Positions 30,693 to 40,572 of a stretch of 64,000 nt of DNA are shown here, one piece after another. Where the stretch lies: assembly GCF_003958645.1 (NCBI RefSeq), contig NZ_RXLO01000002.1, positions 186,001 to 250,000 on the forward strand, given 5' to 3'. The translations under genes and the position numbers were made by a program. Below the pieces are notes generated by a model. It ran no database searches. It was not told the DNA's origin and saw only the letters and a program-made list of their open reading frames with translations. Position 1 is the first letter of the stretch. Every line of letters starts with the position of its first letter. This DNA is from Chitinophaga rhizosphaerae (GTDB lineage: Bacteria > Bacteroidota > Bacteroidia > Chitinophagales > Chitinophagaceae).

Positions 30693-33600
30693 ATGAAAAA
30701 AACGCTGCGTTCAAAACCAGCATTACCCAAGCATTTCTTGCGAAAAACATTATTGTTTATGAAGCTATGCCTGATTCTCATGACTGTGACCGTTCTGCAA
30801 CTGCAGGCAGCCGTGGGATATTCGCAGAACCGGTTTTCCATCGAAAGCCGGCAGATCGAGCTGAAGAAGCTGCTGGAGTGGATCGAAACGAAAAGTTCCT
30901 ATCGCTTCCTGTACAATATCAAGACCTTTCCCGCAGCGGATAAGGTGGACGTCAAGTTCGACAACGCCACCCTGCCGTCCGTGCTCGACCGCATCCTGCA
31001 AGGCCGGGCGCACACTTACCGCATCCTCGACGACGGGCTGGTGGTCATTTCTCCCCGCCAGGACGAAAAGATCACCGTCAAGGGAAAGGTACTTTCCGCC
31101 GAACAGACCGAATTGATCGGGGTGAGCATCCAGCTGAAGGGCACCGCTACCGGAACGGCCACCGACGAGCAGGGCAATTTCAGTCTCAGCGTGCCTCCCA
31201 ACGGCGTGCTCCTTGTGTCTTATATCGGGTACGAACCGCAGGAAGTGCCGGTGAACGGGCGCACGCAGCTCCCCAACATCGTGCTGAAACCTTCCAGCTC
31301 CGGCCTGAACGAAGTCGTGGTGCTGGGTTACGGACAGAAACAGGTGCGCCAGAGCGTTACCGGCGCGATCAGCAGTATCCAGACCAGGGAGCTGAAGCAA
31401 AGCCCGGTAGCCAACCTGACCAACGCCCTCGCCGGCCGCCTCCCAGGCCTCATCACGGTGCAGCGCAGCGGACGGCCCGGCTCCGACTATTCGCAGCTGT
31501 TCATCCGCGGCATTAATACCACAGGCTCTACCAATCCCCTCATCGTGATCGACGGTCTTCCCCGCGGCAACGCCGACCTCGGCCAGCTCGACGCCAATGA
31601 GATCGAGTCTGTCTCCATCCTGAAAGACGCCTCCGCCACGGCGCTCTACGGCATCCAGGGCGCCAACGGCATCGTGCTGGTAACCACCCGTCGCGGCCAG
31701 GAAGGGCCCCCCAATATCCAGATCAACGCGCAAACCGCCCTCCAGCAGCCCGTTACGTTCCCCCGGTTCCTCGACTCCTACCGCTCCGGCCTCCTCCAGA
31801 ACGAAGCGGCTAAAAACGACGGTATGGCCCCGCGCTGGAGCGAACAGGAACTGGAATATTTCCGTACCGGCCTCAAGCCCTACGATTATCCCAACACCGA
31901 CTGGTACACCGAAATGGTACGCGATTATTCCCCGCAGAAAACCGTGAACGTGAACATCAACGGCGGTTCCAAATATGTCCGCTACTTCGTTTCCGGATCG
32001 TACCTGCGCCAGGAGCCCCTCTACAAACACGGCAACGAAAACGTATATGGTATCAAATATAAATACGACCGTTTCAACTTCCGCTCCAACATCGACATCA
32101 CGCTCGACAAAAACACCGACCTGCAGGTAGACCTGGCCTCCCGCCTGGAAAACCGTACCAGTCCATCGCTCGACCGCGCAGGCGGTGAAATGTTCTGGGT
32201 ATTGCTGTCGCAAATGACCAACCACCTCACACCCGTTAAAAACCCCGACGGCAGCATCTCTTCCGGGAACATGCGGGAAGATTTCTATAACCTCTACGGC
32301 GTGCTCACGCAAAACGGCTACCTCGACGCCTACTGGCATAGCACGAGCGGTTCCGTGGCGCTCACCCGCAAGCTGGATTTCATCACGCCCGGCCTGAAAG
32401 TGAAAGGATTGTTCACTTTCGAAAATTTCGGCGATATCAACACCGCGTTCGACCAGGAGTTCGATTCCTACCGGTACAAATCGAAGCCCGGCACGTTCAA
32501 CGGCGAATATTTCCAGCACCGCACCGCCACCAGCCTGCAACGTTCCGGCGCCACCAGCGGACAGCGTTATTACTATTATGACCTGAAGCTGATGTACGAC
32601 CGTGATTTCGGGAAACATTCGCTGGGCGGGCTTTTCCTCTTCAATCGCAACCTCCGCACGCAGGCCGGCGATTTGCCCCGCGTATATGAAGGTTATGTGG
32701 GCCGCGTGACGTATAACTACGGTAAAAAATATTACCTCGAATTCAACGCAGGGTACAACGGGTCGGAGAACTTCCCGGTGGGCAAGCGTTACGGCTTCTT
32801 CCCCGCATTTTCCGCCGCGTGGATGATCAGCAACGAAGATTTCATGCCGAAAAACGGCGCGCTCAGTTTCCTGAAAGCCCGCTTCTCGCACGGGTATGTG
32901 GGCAATGACCAGATCGGTGGCGGGCGCTGGCTGTATATGTCTGACTTCTCCCGCTCCGACGGGTTCACCTTCGGCAGCGTAGCCACCGGCAACGGCGGTT
33001 ATTACGAAAGCCGGATCGGCAACACCGCCATCACCTGGGAAAAAGCATCGAAAACCAACCTCGGTTTCGAAACCGGTTTTTTGAAAGACCGGATCAGGTT
33101 TAACGTAGACATCTTCCGCGAGCTGCGCAAAGACATCCTCACCTACGCCGGTACCATCCCTTCCTATCTCGGCATCACGGCAGACATCAACCGCAACCGC
33201 GGCCGTATCGTGAACCGCGGCATCGAAGGCGACCTGCATGTGAATATGGACGTGGGCCGCGTGGGGATCTTCACCAAGATCAACTACCAGTTCGTGAAGA
33301 ATAAAATCCTGGAAATGGACGAACCCAAGCTGGAATATGCGCACCAGAGCGTGGTGGGCCTGCCCATCGGTTACGGGCTCGGATATCTGGCGGAAGGATT
33401 GTTCCAGTCGAGGGACGAAATCGCCAAACACGCGAAGCAGAACTTTGCGCCGCTCATCCCCGGGGACATCAAGTATAAAGATGTTGTGGAAGACGGCGTG
33501 ATCAATGAAGCCGACCGTGTGATGATGCCCATGCTCAACGTGCCTACCAGCTATTTCGGCGCCACTTTCGGCATCGATTACAAAGGGCTCGACGTCAGCG

Positions 33601-34031
33601 CCCTCTTCCAGGGCGCCCTCGGAGGCCGGCAGATTTATTCCGCACAGCTGGTATGGAACTACCGTGAAAGCTACCGCCCCATCCACGAAGGCCGCTGGAC
33701 GCCGGAAAACGCCGCCAACGCCACGTTCCCCGCGCTGCACTACAGCGAAAGCAACATGGGCAACAACTTCATCAACTCCAGCTATTGGATCCGCAAAACC
33801 GATTACGTAAAACTGAAAAACGTGGAGATCGGGTACCGCCTGCCGAAACACTGGATGAACCGTGTGAAGATCAAGAACGCACGCATCTTCGTGAACGGCA
33901 TGAACCTCATCAGCTGGGACAACGTCCGCGAGCTGGGCATCGATCCGGAATCCAATACCGGCGACCGCTGGGGCTGGCAACCTTATCCCCTCATGCGCGT
34001 CTACAACGCAGGCATCACCATCAACCTCTAA
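30693..34031 (+). CDS. SusC/RagA-family TonB-dependent outer membrane transporter
   Basis: Start set at ATG 30693 (MKKTLRSKP), which places a signal peptide ending near LQLQAAVGYSQ. Domains in order: STN/secretin-like (IESRQIELKKLLEWIE, about 45-115), a carboxypeptidase-regulatory domain (VKGKVLSAEQTELIGVSIQLKG to VSYIGYEPQ, about 127-205), TonB plug (QVRQSVTGAIS through VTTRRGQ), and beta barrel to the C-terminus (final VYNAGITINL). About 1112 residues, normal for RagA proteins with STN. The STN domain implies signalling to the FecR/ECF pair upstream. It forms a transport complex with the following SusD. Confidence 0.95.
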   Translation: MKKTLRSKPALPKHFLRKTLLFMKLCLILMTVTVLQLQAAVGYSQNRFSIESRQIELKKLLEWIETKSSYRFLYNIKTFPAADKVDVKFDNATLPSVLDRILQGRAHTYRILDDGLVVISPRQDEKITVKGKVLSAEQTELIGVSIQLKGTATGTATDEQGNFSLSVPPNGVLLVSYIGYEPQEVPVNGRTQLPNIVLKPSSSGLNEVVVLGYGQKQVRQSVTGAISSIQTRELKQSPVANLTNALAGRLPGLITVQRSGRPGSDYSQLFIRGINTTGSTNPLIVIDGLPRGNADLGQLDANEIESVSILKDASATALYGIQGANGIVLVTTRRGQEGPPNIQINAQTALQQPVTFPRFLDSYRSGLLQNEAAKNDGMAPRWSEQELEYFRTGLKPYDYPNTDWYTEMVRDYSPQKTVNVNINGGSKYVRYFVSGSYLRQEPLYKHGNENVYGIKYKYDRFNFRSNIDITLDKNTDLQVDLASRLENRTSPSLDRAGGEMFWVLLSQMTNHLTPVKNPDGSISSGNMREDFYNLYGVLTQNGYLDAYWHSTSGSVALTRKLDFITPGLKVKGLFTFENFGDINTAFDQEFDSYRYKSKPGTFNGEYFQHRTATSLQRSGATSGQRYYYYDLKLMYDRDFGKHSLGGLFLFNRNLRTQAGDLPRVYEGYVGRVTYNYGKKYYLEFNAGYNGSENFPVGKRYGFFPAFSAAWMISNEDFMPKNGALSFLKARFSHGYVGNDQIGGGRWLYMSDFSRSDGFTFGSVATGNGGYYESRIGNTAITWEKASKTNLGFETGFLKDRIRFNVDIFRELRKDILTYAGTIPSYLGITADINRNRGRIVNRGIEGDLHVNMDVGRVGIFTKINYQFVKNKILEMDEPKLEYAHQSVVGLPIGYGLGYLAEGLFQSRDEIAKHAKQNFAPLIPGDIKYKDVVEDGVINEADRVMMPMLNVPTSYFGATFGIDYKGLDVSALFQGALGGRQIYSAQLVWNYRESYRPIHEGRWTPENAANATFPALHYSESNMGNNFINSSYWIRKTDYVKLKNVEIGYRLPKHWMNRVKIKNARIFVNGMNLISWDNVRELGIDPESNTGDRWGWQPYPLMRVYNAGITINL

Positions 34032-34040
34032 ACCAGCACC

Positions 34041-35699
34041 ATGAAAATAACAAGCATTACGAAGCGATTCATCTGGCTGTTGCTGCCCCTTTGCTGCGCA
34101 TGCAACAAGAATTTCCTGGACCGGAAGCCCAGCGACAAGATCACCGAAAGGGAAGTGTTCAAGAATATCGAGAATGCTGAAAAGTTCGTGAACGTGATCT
34201 ATCAGAGCCTTCCGAATATGTTCAAACCCGGCGGCGCCTGGGTCCTCGGCAGCGCAACCGACGAAACCAACCAGTCTATCGACGCATCGGCCTCCTACCC
34301 GGACGCCGGCAGCTTCAATAATTCGTCCATGAGCCCGTCCGCATTCCCCATGCAGGGCCAGTGGGCGGAATTCTTCGGGAAGATCCGTTCCTGCAACCTT
34401 TTCCTGTCCAACTACGACATCATTCCCAACGATCCGAATTATCCCGAACGCAAGTCGCGCCTCCGCGGCGAAGTGCTCCTGCTGCGCGGCTACTATTACT
34501 TCCAGCTGATGATCCGCTGGGGGAAAGTGCCCCTGCTCACGGCCGTGCAAAACCCGTTCGATAACCCGGAAGATATTTACTACAAACGGAATTCCATCGA
34601 CGAAGTGGTAGCCCAGATCGCCAGCGACCTCGACGCTTCCGCGGCGCTGCTGCCCGCCGGTTACGACCAACGCCCCAACAACTGGGGACGCGCCAGCAAA
34701 ACCATCGCCCTGGCGCTGAAAGGCAGGCTGCTGCTATATTACGCCAGTCCGCTCTACAACCCCACCAACGCCGGCCCGCGCTGGTCCGCGGCGGCAACGG
34801 CCTGTCGCGCTGCGCTGGACACCGCGCTGAACAACGGCTACGTCCTGAATGCAAGGTACAGCGACGCGTTCACCCAGTATTTCAGCCGCGAGGTGATCTG
34901 GAGCCGCCCGGCCCCGGGGGCTTACCGCGACGGCGGGCTCGACCAGGAAATGAACCCGCGCGGTGCCGGCGGTTACGGCAACATCAATCCTCTGCAGGAA
35001 TTGGTGGATGCTTATGAAATGAAAGCCACCGGTCTTCCCATCACCGATCCCGTATCCGGGTACAATCCGCTGGAGCCGTACAAAGGCCGCGATAAACGTT
35101 TCGAAGAAACCATCCTGTTCCCCGGCGCCATGTGGAAAGGGCGTGCGCTCGATCCCAATGGCGCAGACGCTCCGCGGCCCGGCCAGGTCATCTCCAACTA
35201 CTGGCCCCGCAAATACCTCCTCGAAAACGTGAACCTCTTCAACCTCACCGGCGCTACCGACCGCAAGTGGGTACTGATCCGCCTTGCCGAACTGTACCTC
35301 AACTATGCCGAGGCGCTGAACGAAGCGAATGGTCCCACGGGAGATGTCAACGCAGCCATTAACGCAGTGCGTAGCCGTGTGAACATGCCCGATTACAATG
35401 GCACCGACCGCGATAAGATCCGCGAGAAGATCCGTAATGAAAGAAGGGTGGAACTGGCGCTGGAAGACCACCGTTTCTGGGACGTACGCCGCTGGAACAT
35501 CGCCCACATCGTCGACAACCGCGAGGTACATGGCGTGAAGGTGACCGGCCAGGGGAACGTGACGTATGAATATCCGGTCGTGGAAAAGCGCATCTTCAAC
35601 AACAACCAGAACCGCGACTACTGGCTGCCCGTTCCGCAAAACGAGATCGACAAGGTAGCCGGCCGCAATTCGGAATTCAAGCAAAACACCGGATGGTAA
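34041..35699 (+). CDS. SusD/RagB-family nutrient-binding lipoprotein
   Basis: A 552-residue lipoprotein. Signal with lipobox at LPLCCAC (Cys after about residue 18); then CNKNFLDRKPSDKIT, the classical SusD start. The N-terminal TPR-like region (FFGKIRSCNLFLSNY, LRGEVLLLRGYYYFQLMIRWG) and the C-terminal RPNQ-like end (RDYWLPVPQNEIDKV...FKQNTGW) are both present. It lies 9 bp after SusC, caps the transporter and binds the glycan. Confidence 0.95.
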   Translation: MKITSITKRFIWLLLPLCCACNKNFLDRKPSDKITEREVFKNIENAEKFVNVIYQSLPNMFKPGGAWVLGSATDETNQSIDASASYPDAGSFNNSSMSPSAFPMQGQWAEFFGKIRSCNLFLSNYDIIPNDPNYPERKSRLRGEVLLLRGYYYFQLMIRWGKVPLLTAVQNPFDNPEDIYYKRNSIDEVVAQIASDLDASAALLPAGYDQRPNNWGRASKTIALALKGRLLLYYASPLYNPTNAGPRWSAAATACRAALDTALNNGYVLNARYSDAFTQYFSREVIWSRPAPGAYRDGGLDQEMNPRGAGGYGNINPLQELVDAYEMKATGLPITDPVSGYNPLEPYKGRDKRFEETILFPGAMWKGRALDPNGADAPRPGQVISNYWPRKYLLENVNLFNLTGATDRKWVLIRLAELYLNYAEALNEANGPTGDVNAAINAVRSRVNMPDYNGTDRDKIREKIRNERRVELALEDHRFWDVRRWNIAHIVDNREVHGVKVTGQGNVTYEYPVVEKRIFNNNQNRDYWLPVPQNEIDKVAGRNSEFKQNTGW

Positions 35700-35719
35700 A
35701 ACCTATCAAACCGACATCA

Positions 35720-37006
35720 ATGATGAAACATATCGCATTCTCCCTCATAGCCGCGCTGGCGTTGCTGGCAACGGCAGGCTGCAAAAAAGAAAAAGGCTTC
35801 GGGCACGATCCCAACGCGCCCGTGGTGATCGAGAAATTTACGCCGGAAGTGGGCGGCGCAGGCGTGGAAGTGCTCATCTACGGCAGCAATTTCACCAAAG
35901 ATACCAGCGGCGTCTCCGTAACCGTGAACGGCGTTCCGGCGTTCGTGGCCGGTGTGGTGGAAGACCGCATCCTCATCGCCATCCCTCCCAAGGCCGGGAC
36001 CGGTAAAATCGAAGTAAACATCCGCGGCCATAAAGGTTCGAGCAAAGACGACTTCGGATACCGACCCTCCACCATCGTAACCACTTTTGCCGGCAGTGGC
36101 AATTCCAGTTACGTAGACGGGAAAGGCACCGCCGCATCGTTCAACATCGGCAATCGCTGCGGTATCGATATCGACGAAAACGGCAACCTGTATGTTCCCG
36201 AAGCCGGCAACCTCCGCGTGCGCAAAATCGCGCCGGACGGAACGGTGACCACGCTCACGGGGAACGGGAACAGCGGCTATAAGGAAGGCACCGCCGCCGA
36301 AGCGGAATTCCATATGCCATTCGACGTAGTGGCCGCGGGCAACGGGATCGTGTACGTTTCCGACCCCGCAGCCTGGACGATCCGGAAGGTTACCGCCAAC
36401 GGCACCACCTCCCTCGTAGGCTGGTTCGAAGCCTGGGGAATGGGCATCGACCGGCGCAACGGGACGCTCTTTTACACCGACGCGCGTGGAGACGGCAGTG
36501 TGTATAAAGTGGACCCCGGGACCGGCGCTTCCGAAAAGATCATCGGCGGCCTCAGCTACCCGTCAGACGTAGCGGTAGACAGCAAAGGCAACCTTTACGT
36601 GGTCGTGAACGGCAGCCACATCATCCGCCAGTACAAAGCCGGCAGCTGGGAACCCGGCGTTACCATCGGCATCCCCGGCCAGGCAGGCCTCGTGAACGGC
36701 CCGGCAGCTTCCGCGAAATTCGACCTGCCCTGGAGCGTGGCCGTAGACGCCAACGACAACCTCTTCATCGCCGGGAACGGCACCTGGGACGGCAGTTCCA
36801 CCAATACCAACCAGTGTATCCGCTTCGTGAACACGGCCTCGTGGGAAGTAAGCACCTTCACCGGCGGCAGCACGGCTGGTTTCGCAGACGGCACCGGCTC
36901 CGCAGCCCTCTTCAGCGCTCCCACCGGCGTTACCGTTGGGGTGGACGGGGCGGTGTACGTGGTAGACAGGAAAAACGACAGGATCAGAAAAGTGATAGCC
37001 GAATAA
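35720..37006 (+). CDS. IPT/TIG-domain lipoprotein with NHL repeats
   Basis: Start chosen at ATG 35720 (MMKHIAF) because it gives a clean signal peptide and lipobox ending LLATAGC; an upstream in-frame ATG at 35693 overlaps the SusD stop. Residues about 35-120 form an IPT domain (VIEKFTPEVGGAGVEVLIYGSNF). The rest is NHL-like beta-propeller repeats (GIDIDENGNLYVPEAGNLRVRKI and repeats, each starting DxxGNLYV). Same operon as SusCD; likely a surface glycan-binding protein. Confidence 0.85.
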   Translation: MMKHIAFSLIAALALLATAGCKKEKGFGHDPNAPVVIEKFTPEVGGAGVEVLIYGSNFTKDTSGVSVTVNGVPAFVAGVVEDRILIAIPPKAGTGKIEVNIRGHKGSSKDDFGYRPSTIVTTFAGSGNSSYVDGKGTAASFNIGNRCGIDIDENGNLYVPEAGNLRVRKIAPDGTVTTLTGNGNSGYKEGTAAEAEFHMPFDVVAAGNGIVYVSDPAAWTIRKVTANGTTSLVGWFEAWGMGIDRRNGTLFYTDARGDGSVYKVDPGTGASEKIIGGLSYPSDVAVDSKGNLYVVVNGSHIIRQYKAGSWEPGVTIGIPGQAGLVNGPAASAKFDLPWSVAVDANDNLFIAGNGTWDGSSTNTNQCIRFVNTASWEVSTFTGGSTAGFADGTGSAALFSAPTGVTVGVDGAVYVVDRKNDRIRKVIAE

Positions 37007-37012
37007 TCAACT

Positions 37013-38146
37013 ATGCAAAGCATTCTAAAAAATCTCCTGGCGGTATGCATCCTTGCAACCGCCAGCTTTACCGCCGCCGCACAGACGGCCGCGTACAAAT
37101 GGAACGAATTGCCCGTGAGGGGCCTGCTGATGAGCGCTCCGGCGAAGCAGGACGTAGCCGTTTTCTGTGATTTCGTCCGGAAAGCGTTGCCGAAAGAAGG
37201 TGTCAACACCCTGGCCATCCGCATCGAATACGGATACCAGTACAAATCGCACCCGGAAGTAGCGGAAAAGAACGCCCTGTCCGAAAGCGACGTGAAACAG
37301 ATCGTGAAAGCCGCCAGGGAGGCGAAGATCAGGCTCATCCCCATCATGAACCTCATGGCCCACCAGTCGGAAGCCACGGAAATGGGGCCGCTCCTGAAAG
37401 CCTATCCCCAATTCGACGAATCGCCCGACTACAACCCGCCCGTTCCCTGGAAAAGCGGCGGCATGTTCGATTTCTACAGCAAAAGCATCTGTCCGCGCCA
37501 CCCCGACCTGCTGAAGGTGTTCTTCCCCATGATGGACGAGCTCGTGGAAGCATTCGAGGCAGACGCGCTGCATGTGGGGCTGGACGAAGTGTGGATCATC
37601 GGCTACGATAAATGTCCGCGCTGCGGCGGGGGCGACAAATCGGAAATCTTCGCCGAGTACGTCAACAAGCTGCACGCACACCTGAAAGAGAAGAACGTGG
37701 AAATGTGGATGTGGAGCGACCGCCTCATCGACGGCAAAACGACCAACCTCCTCGCCTGGCAGGCCAGCATGAACGACACGCACCGCGCCATCGACCGCAT
37801 TTCCAAAGACATCGTGATCACCGACTGGAAATATGAAAGCGCCCCTCCCACTCCGGGCTACTTCGCGCTGAAAGGCTTCAATGTGCTCGCCAGCCCCTGT
37901 TCCAACACGGAAGTTGCGCTCGACCAGCTGAAGCAGGTGCTCCAGATCCGGAAAGACGCCACCCGTGCAGAATGGGCCCTGCCGCTGGGACAGCGCATGC
38001 AGGGCGTTTTCGAGACGATGTGGTTCAATTCCAAAGAGTTTATCGATGCGTATTATGAGCGCGGCGAGTATCGTCCGCTGGCGAAAGAGAACGTAAAAGC
38101 CTTCAAGGCGCTGTTCAAGGCCGTACGCGAAGCGCAAAAGCAATAA
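37013..38146 (+). CDS. GH20-like glycoside hydrolase (beta-N-acetylhexosaminidase fold)
   Basis: A 377-residue secreted protein with a signal peptide ending near TAAAQ. The barrel shows an LHVGLDEVW motif (about 186-194), where the Asp-Glu pair corresponds to the H-x-G-x-D-E catalytic motif of GH20. Also RIEYGYQYKSH and PHPDL-like turns. A beta-hexosaminidase would cleave terminal GlcNAc/GalNAc. It is the last gene of the SusCD operon, followed by a terminator, suggesting an amino-sugar glycan as substrate. It is shorter than typical GH20 enzymes and lacks their N-terminal domain. Confidence 0.72.
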   Translation: MQSILKNLLAVCILATASFTAAAQTAAYKWNELPVRGLLMSAPAKQDVAVFCDFVRKALPKEGVNTLAIRIEYGYQYKSHPEVAEKNALSESDVKQIVKAAREAKIRLIPIMNLMAHQSEATEMGPLLKAYPQFDESPDYNPPVPWKSGGMFDFYSKSICPRHPDLLKVFFPMMDELVEAFEADALHVGLDEVWIIGYDKCPRCGGGDKSEIFAEYVNKLHAHLKEKNVEMWMWSDRLIDGKTTNLLAWQASMNDTHRAIDRISKDIVITDWKYESAPPTPGYFALKGFNVLASPCSNTEVALDQLKQVLQIRKDATRAEWALPLGQRMQGVFETMWFNSKEFIDAYYERGEYRPLAKENVKAFKALFKAVREAQKQ

Positions 38147-38176
38147 CCTTTGCCATCCCTGAAAATCCCTATACCA

Positions 38177-38206
38177 GAATGCCGCCCATCCGGGCGGCAT
38201 TCCTTT
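38177..38206 (+). terminator. Rho-independent terminator of the SusCD operon
   Basis: Perfect 11-bp stem GAATGCCGCCC (38177-38187) and GGGCGGCATTC (38192-38202), 4-nt loop, then CTTTT. Confidence 0.9.
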
Positions 38207-38248
38207 TATCCAGCCCTTAAAACCGCACATAACCGCCACCTCCACAAC

Positions 38249-38294
38249 TAGGTAGCACTACCTATAGGCCGGCTTTTCCCACAAACTATATTTG
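38249..38294 (+). promoter_or_regulatory. Promoter with a palindrome near -33
   Basis: TATATTTG at 38287-38294 matches the Bacteroidota -7 element. Instead of a TTG at about -33 there is a perfect inverted repeat TAGGTAG (38249-38255)/CTACCTA (38258-38264), suggesting activator-dependent expression of the lipoprotein gene downstream. Confidence 0.45.
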
Positions 38295-38307
38295 CGGCTG
38301 AAAAGAA

Positions 38308-39582
38308 ATGAACCCCCAAATGAAAAAGTTGTTATGCGTATTCCTGCCGGCCTTTGTGCTGCTGGCAGCCTGTAAAAAAGATCCGAAGCCGGCGGAGCCG
38401 GGAACGGAATTACCGGGAAAAATCCCCTCGGAACCGAAAGCCCGTCCAGTTGGTGAGCCCATCGGCCCCGGCGTAATCGCCATGGTAACGCCGGCCGGCG
38501 CCACCATCACTTCGGCCGACGGTTCGTTCAAATTGCGTATACCCGTTGGCGCGGTGAACGCCAATACCGACATCCTGATCCAGGAAGTGAAGAACACCGC
38601 ACCAGGCGCCGTGGGCAGAAGTTTCGAGCTGCAGCCGCACGGTACCGTTTTTCAGAAACCCGTGACCCTGGAATTTTCGTGGGAAGGCCACGAAAGCTGG
38701 GTGAACATTCCCGAAGCGCTCGGCATTGCGCGGCAGGACGAGAAAAATTTCTGGCGGCTGGCCAAAGCGCCGGTCATCGATAAGGTAAAGAAAACCGTTT
38801 CCGTGCAGACGGACCATTTCTCCAACTGGGCCCTGCTGCAATGGCTGCAACTCGAGCCCGTGGCCACTACCGTGAAAGCAGGCGGCCAGGCGCAACTTAC
38901 GGTGAAGTCGTACATCCCGCTTTCGGGCGATGATCTGCTCACGCCGCTGGTGCCTGCCGACGGTCAGGATATCGCATTGGGCGAAGGGCGGCCCTTGCCC
39001 GGGAATTTCATACAGTCGTGGACGGTAGGCGGCGTGGGAACGGTGAATGGTAACGGCGGACAGGGCACCTACTCCGCTCCCGCGACCGTACAGAAGCCCG
39101 AGATCGCGAACGTGACGGCTACGCTCAAAGACAGGAAGCAACAGCTGATGGTGGTGAGCACATTGACGGTGATCCCGCAGGGCCTCGTGTACAGGATCAA
39201 TGGCGGGCCCTGGCACCTGTTACCGGCCGATGGTGGCGCGGGAGACGAAGGATTCGAGGTCACCGCATCCAACGGGATAAGGTACATCGTGCTGGCATGG
39301 GGCGGCGGCACCGGGGCTTTCCATTGGGACAGGCTCATGAAAACGGCGCTGGTGTATGTGGACGGGGCCGATAAACAAACCGCCAGCATCTATTACGACA
39401 AAGCACTCAAGCAATACGTTCCCGCAGGCGGTGCGCTCCATGTTGTGGAGCTCGGTGCCAAAGGTGAATTCATCAGCGGCAGTTTTACCATGACCGGCGG
39501 CGGCGAATTCATCGACAACGACCAGGAGCCTATCGGCAAAAACAATATCGAGGGATACTTCTGCGTAAGGCATGATCTTTGA
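38308..39582 (+). CDS. Large lipoprotein with ZU5-like domain
   Basis: A 424-residue secreted protein. The signal and lipobox end at LLAAC; Met5 at 38320 (MKKLLC) is the more typical start. Residues about 55-150 resemble a ZU5-like fold (GATITSADGSFKLRIPVGAV ... FELQPHGTVFQKPVTLEF). The rest contains Ig-like strands with PKD-like segments. Function unknown; likely an outer-surface protein of a multi-gene variable family. Confidence 0.65.
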   Translation: MNPQMKKLLCVFLPAFVLLAACKKDPKPAEPGTELPGKIPSEPKARPVGEPIGPGVIAMVTPAGATITSADGSFKLRIPVGAVNANTDILIQEVKNTAPGAVGRSFELQPHGTVFQKPVTLEFSWEGHESWVNIPEALGIARQDEKNFWRLAKAPVIDKVKKTVSVQTDHFSNWALLQWLQLEPVATTVKAGGQAQLTVKSYIPLSGDDLLTPLVPADGQDIALGEGRPLPGNFIQSWTVGGVGTVNGNGGQGTYSAPATVQKPEIANVTATLKDRKQQLMVVSTLTVIPQGLVYRINGGPWHLLPADGGAGDEGFEVTASNGIRYIVLAWGGGTGAFHWDRLMKTALVYVDGADKQTASIYYDKALKQYVPAGGALHVVELGAKGEFISGSFTMTGGGEFIDNDQEPIGKNNIEGYFCVRHDL

Positions 39583-39602
39583 TTTTATCGGAACATACAT
39601 TT

Positions 39603-40066
39603 CATCCGCAGCCCCGACGCATCCATTCCCCAAAAAAAAATTCATCCATACCCCGCACATCCATGCTGTGACCTCAATACCGCTGCGTTCATCCATCTAT
39701 CCCAAAAACGGCATCCATTTCAGGCCATGAAAATGGCGGTTCAGCCCCGAAATTCTCCGGTTCGCCCTGCCAAATGCGGCAGGGCGGCCGATTAGCGGGG
39801 AAACGAAGTAACAAATCCGCGTTACTGCCCGTTTTACCTGCAATCATCCAGCCCCAACATCCATCCGTTGCCTCAAAAATTATTCAACAGCTATCATCCA
39901 GCTAACCCCAAAAATCCATCTAATCCCAAACATCCATTCAGACCTCAACCCGGTCTTGCAGCCCCAAAACATTTCCGGTCTGCCCTGCCTGCGTGGCAGG
40001 GCAGCCGCATTTTTACCCTATTTCCATGGAAAGAGTAACAAAAAGACGGGGACCGCCGTTTTACCC
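39603..40066 (+). repeat. CATCC-rich intergenic region with a duplicated hairpin unit
   Basis: The 496 bp between 39583 and 40078 contain no supported gene. Eleven CATCC(A) or ATCCA copies occur between 39603 and 39931 in two groups (39603-39712 and 39845-39931). Each group is followed by a related unit: CAGCCCC, then CCGGT, then GCCCTGCC-N5-6-GGCAGGGC hairpin, then GTAACA and CCGTTTTACC (unit 1 about 39743-39840; unit 2 about 39958-40066). Thus a ~230-bp module is repeated twice. Repeats are in direct orientation. No CRISPR-like spacing. Confidence 0.7.
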
Positions 40067-40078
40067 GAAAACACCGCG

Positions 40079-40477
40079 ATGAGAATTTTCTACATATTCC
40101 TACCCGCCATCCTGGTAATGACCGCCTGCAAGAAAGACGGGAACAAGCCCCCGGAAGCCTTCCGCGGGAAATATGCCGGCAAGTTTTATGTGGAAAAAGG
40201 CGGCATCAGTTATAACATTTCCAACATCAGCATCCGGTTCGACGGGTGGGAGTACGAATTCGGGGTTTCGGATGTGGTGAATTACCCCAGCTACAACCAG
40301 GGCGGAAAGGGATTTTTCCTCACCCCGCCGGATAAAATCACCTTAAACATGCTGCTGCCCACGGCCACCCAGCTGAAGCGGGAATACAAGTACACCATCA
40401 AGGAAGATTCACTCATTTTCATCAATACGATCAGCGATACCGAGCGGGAATATTTCCGGTTGAAACGGGCCCCCTGA
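40079..40477 (+). CDS. Small lipoprotein of unknown function
   Basis: A 132-residue protein starting MRIFYIFLPAILVMTACKKD, with lipobox Cys at position 18. I chose this start over the upstream ATG at 39956 because the sequence before it is the repeat region. The mature part is beta-rich (YNISNISIRFDGWEYEFGVSDVVNY), similar in style to small lipocalin-like lipoproteins. Confidence 0.7.
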   Translation: MRIFYIFLPAILVMTACKKDGNKPPEAFRGKYAGKFYVEKGGISYNISNISIRFDGWEYEFGVSDVVNYPSYNQGGKGFFLTPPDKITLNMLLPTATQLKREYKYTIKEDSLIFINTISDTEREYFRLKRAP

Positions 40478-40572
40478 CCCCGCAAACCCTTTGAATACAT
40501 GTCAAAAGCTCCGCCAGCCGGGGCTTTATCTTTTTTTCCCTATTTTTACCCCAAGCCAACTTTGTTACAACA

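Noticed and set aside
30765..34670. Very long open frame antisense to the SusC and SusD genes
   Set aside because: Product is low-complexity with no domains; it mirrors the GC-rich codon bias of the true genes on the other strand.
39603..39931. CATCC repeats considered as a CRISPR array
   Set aside because: Repeat unit is only 5-6 bp, spacing is irregular and no cas genes are present.
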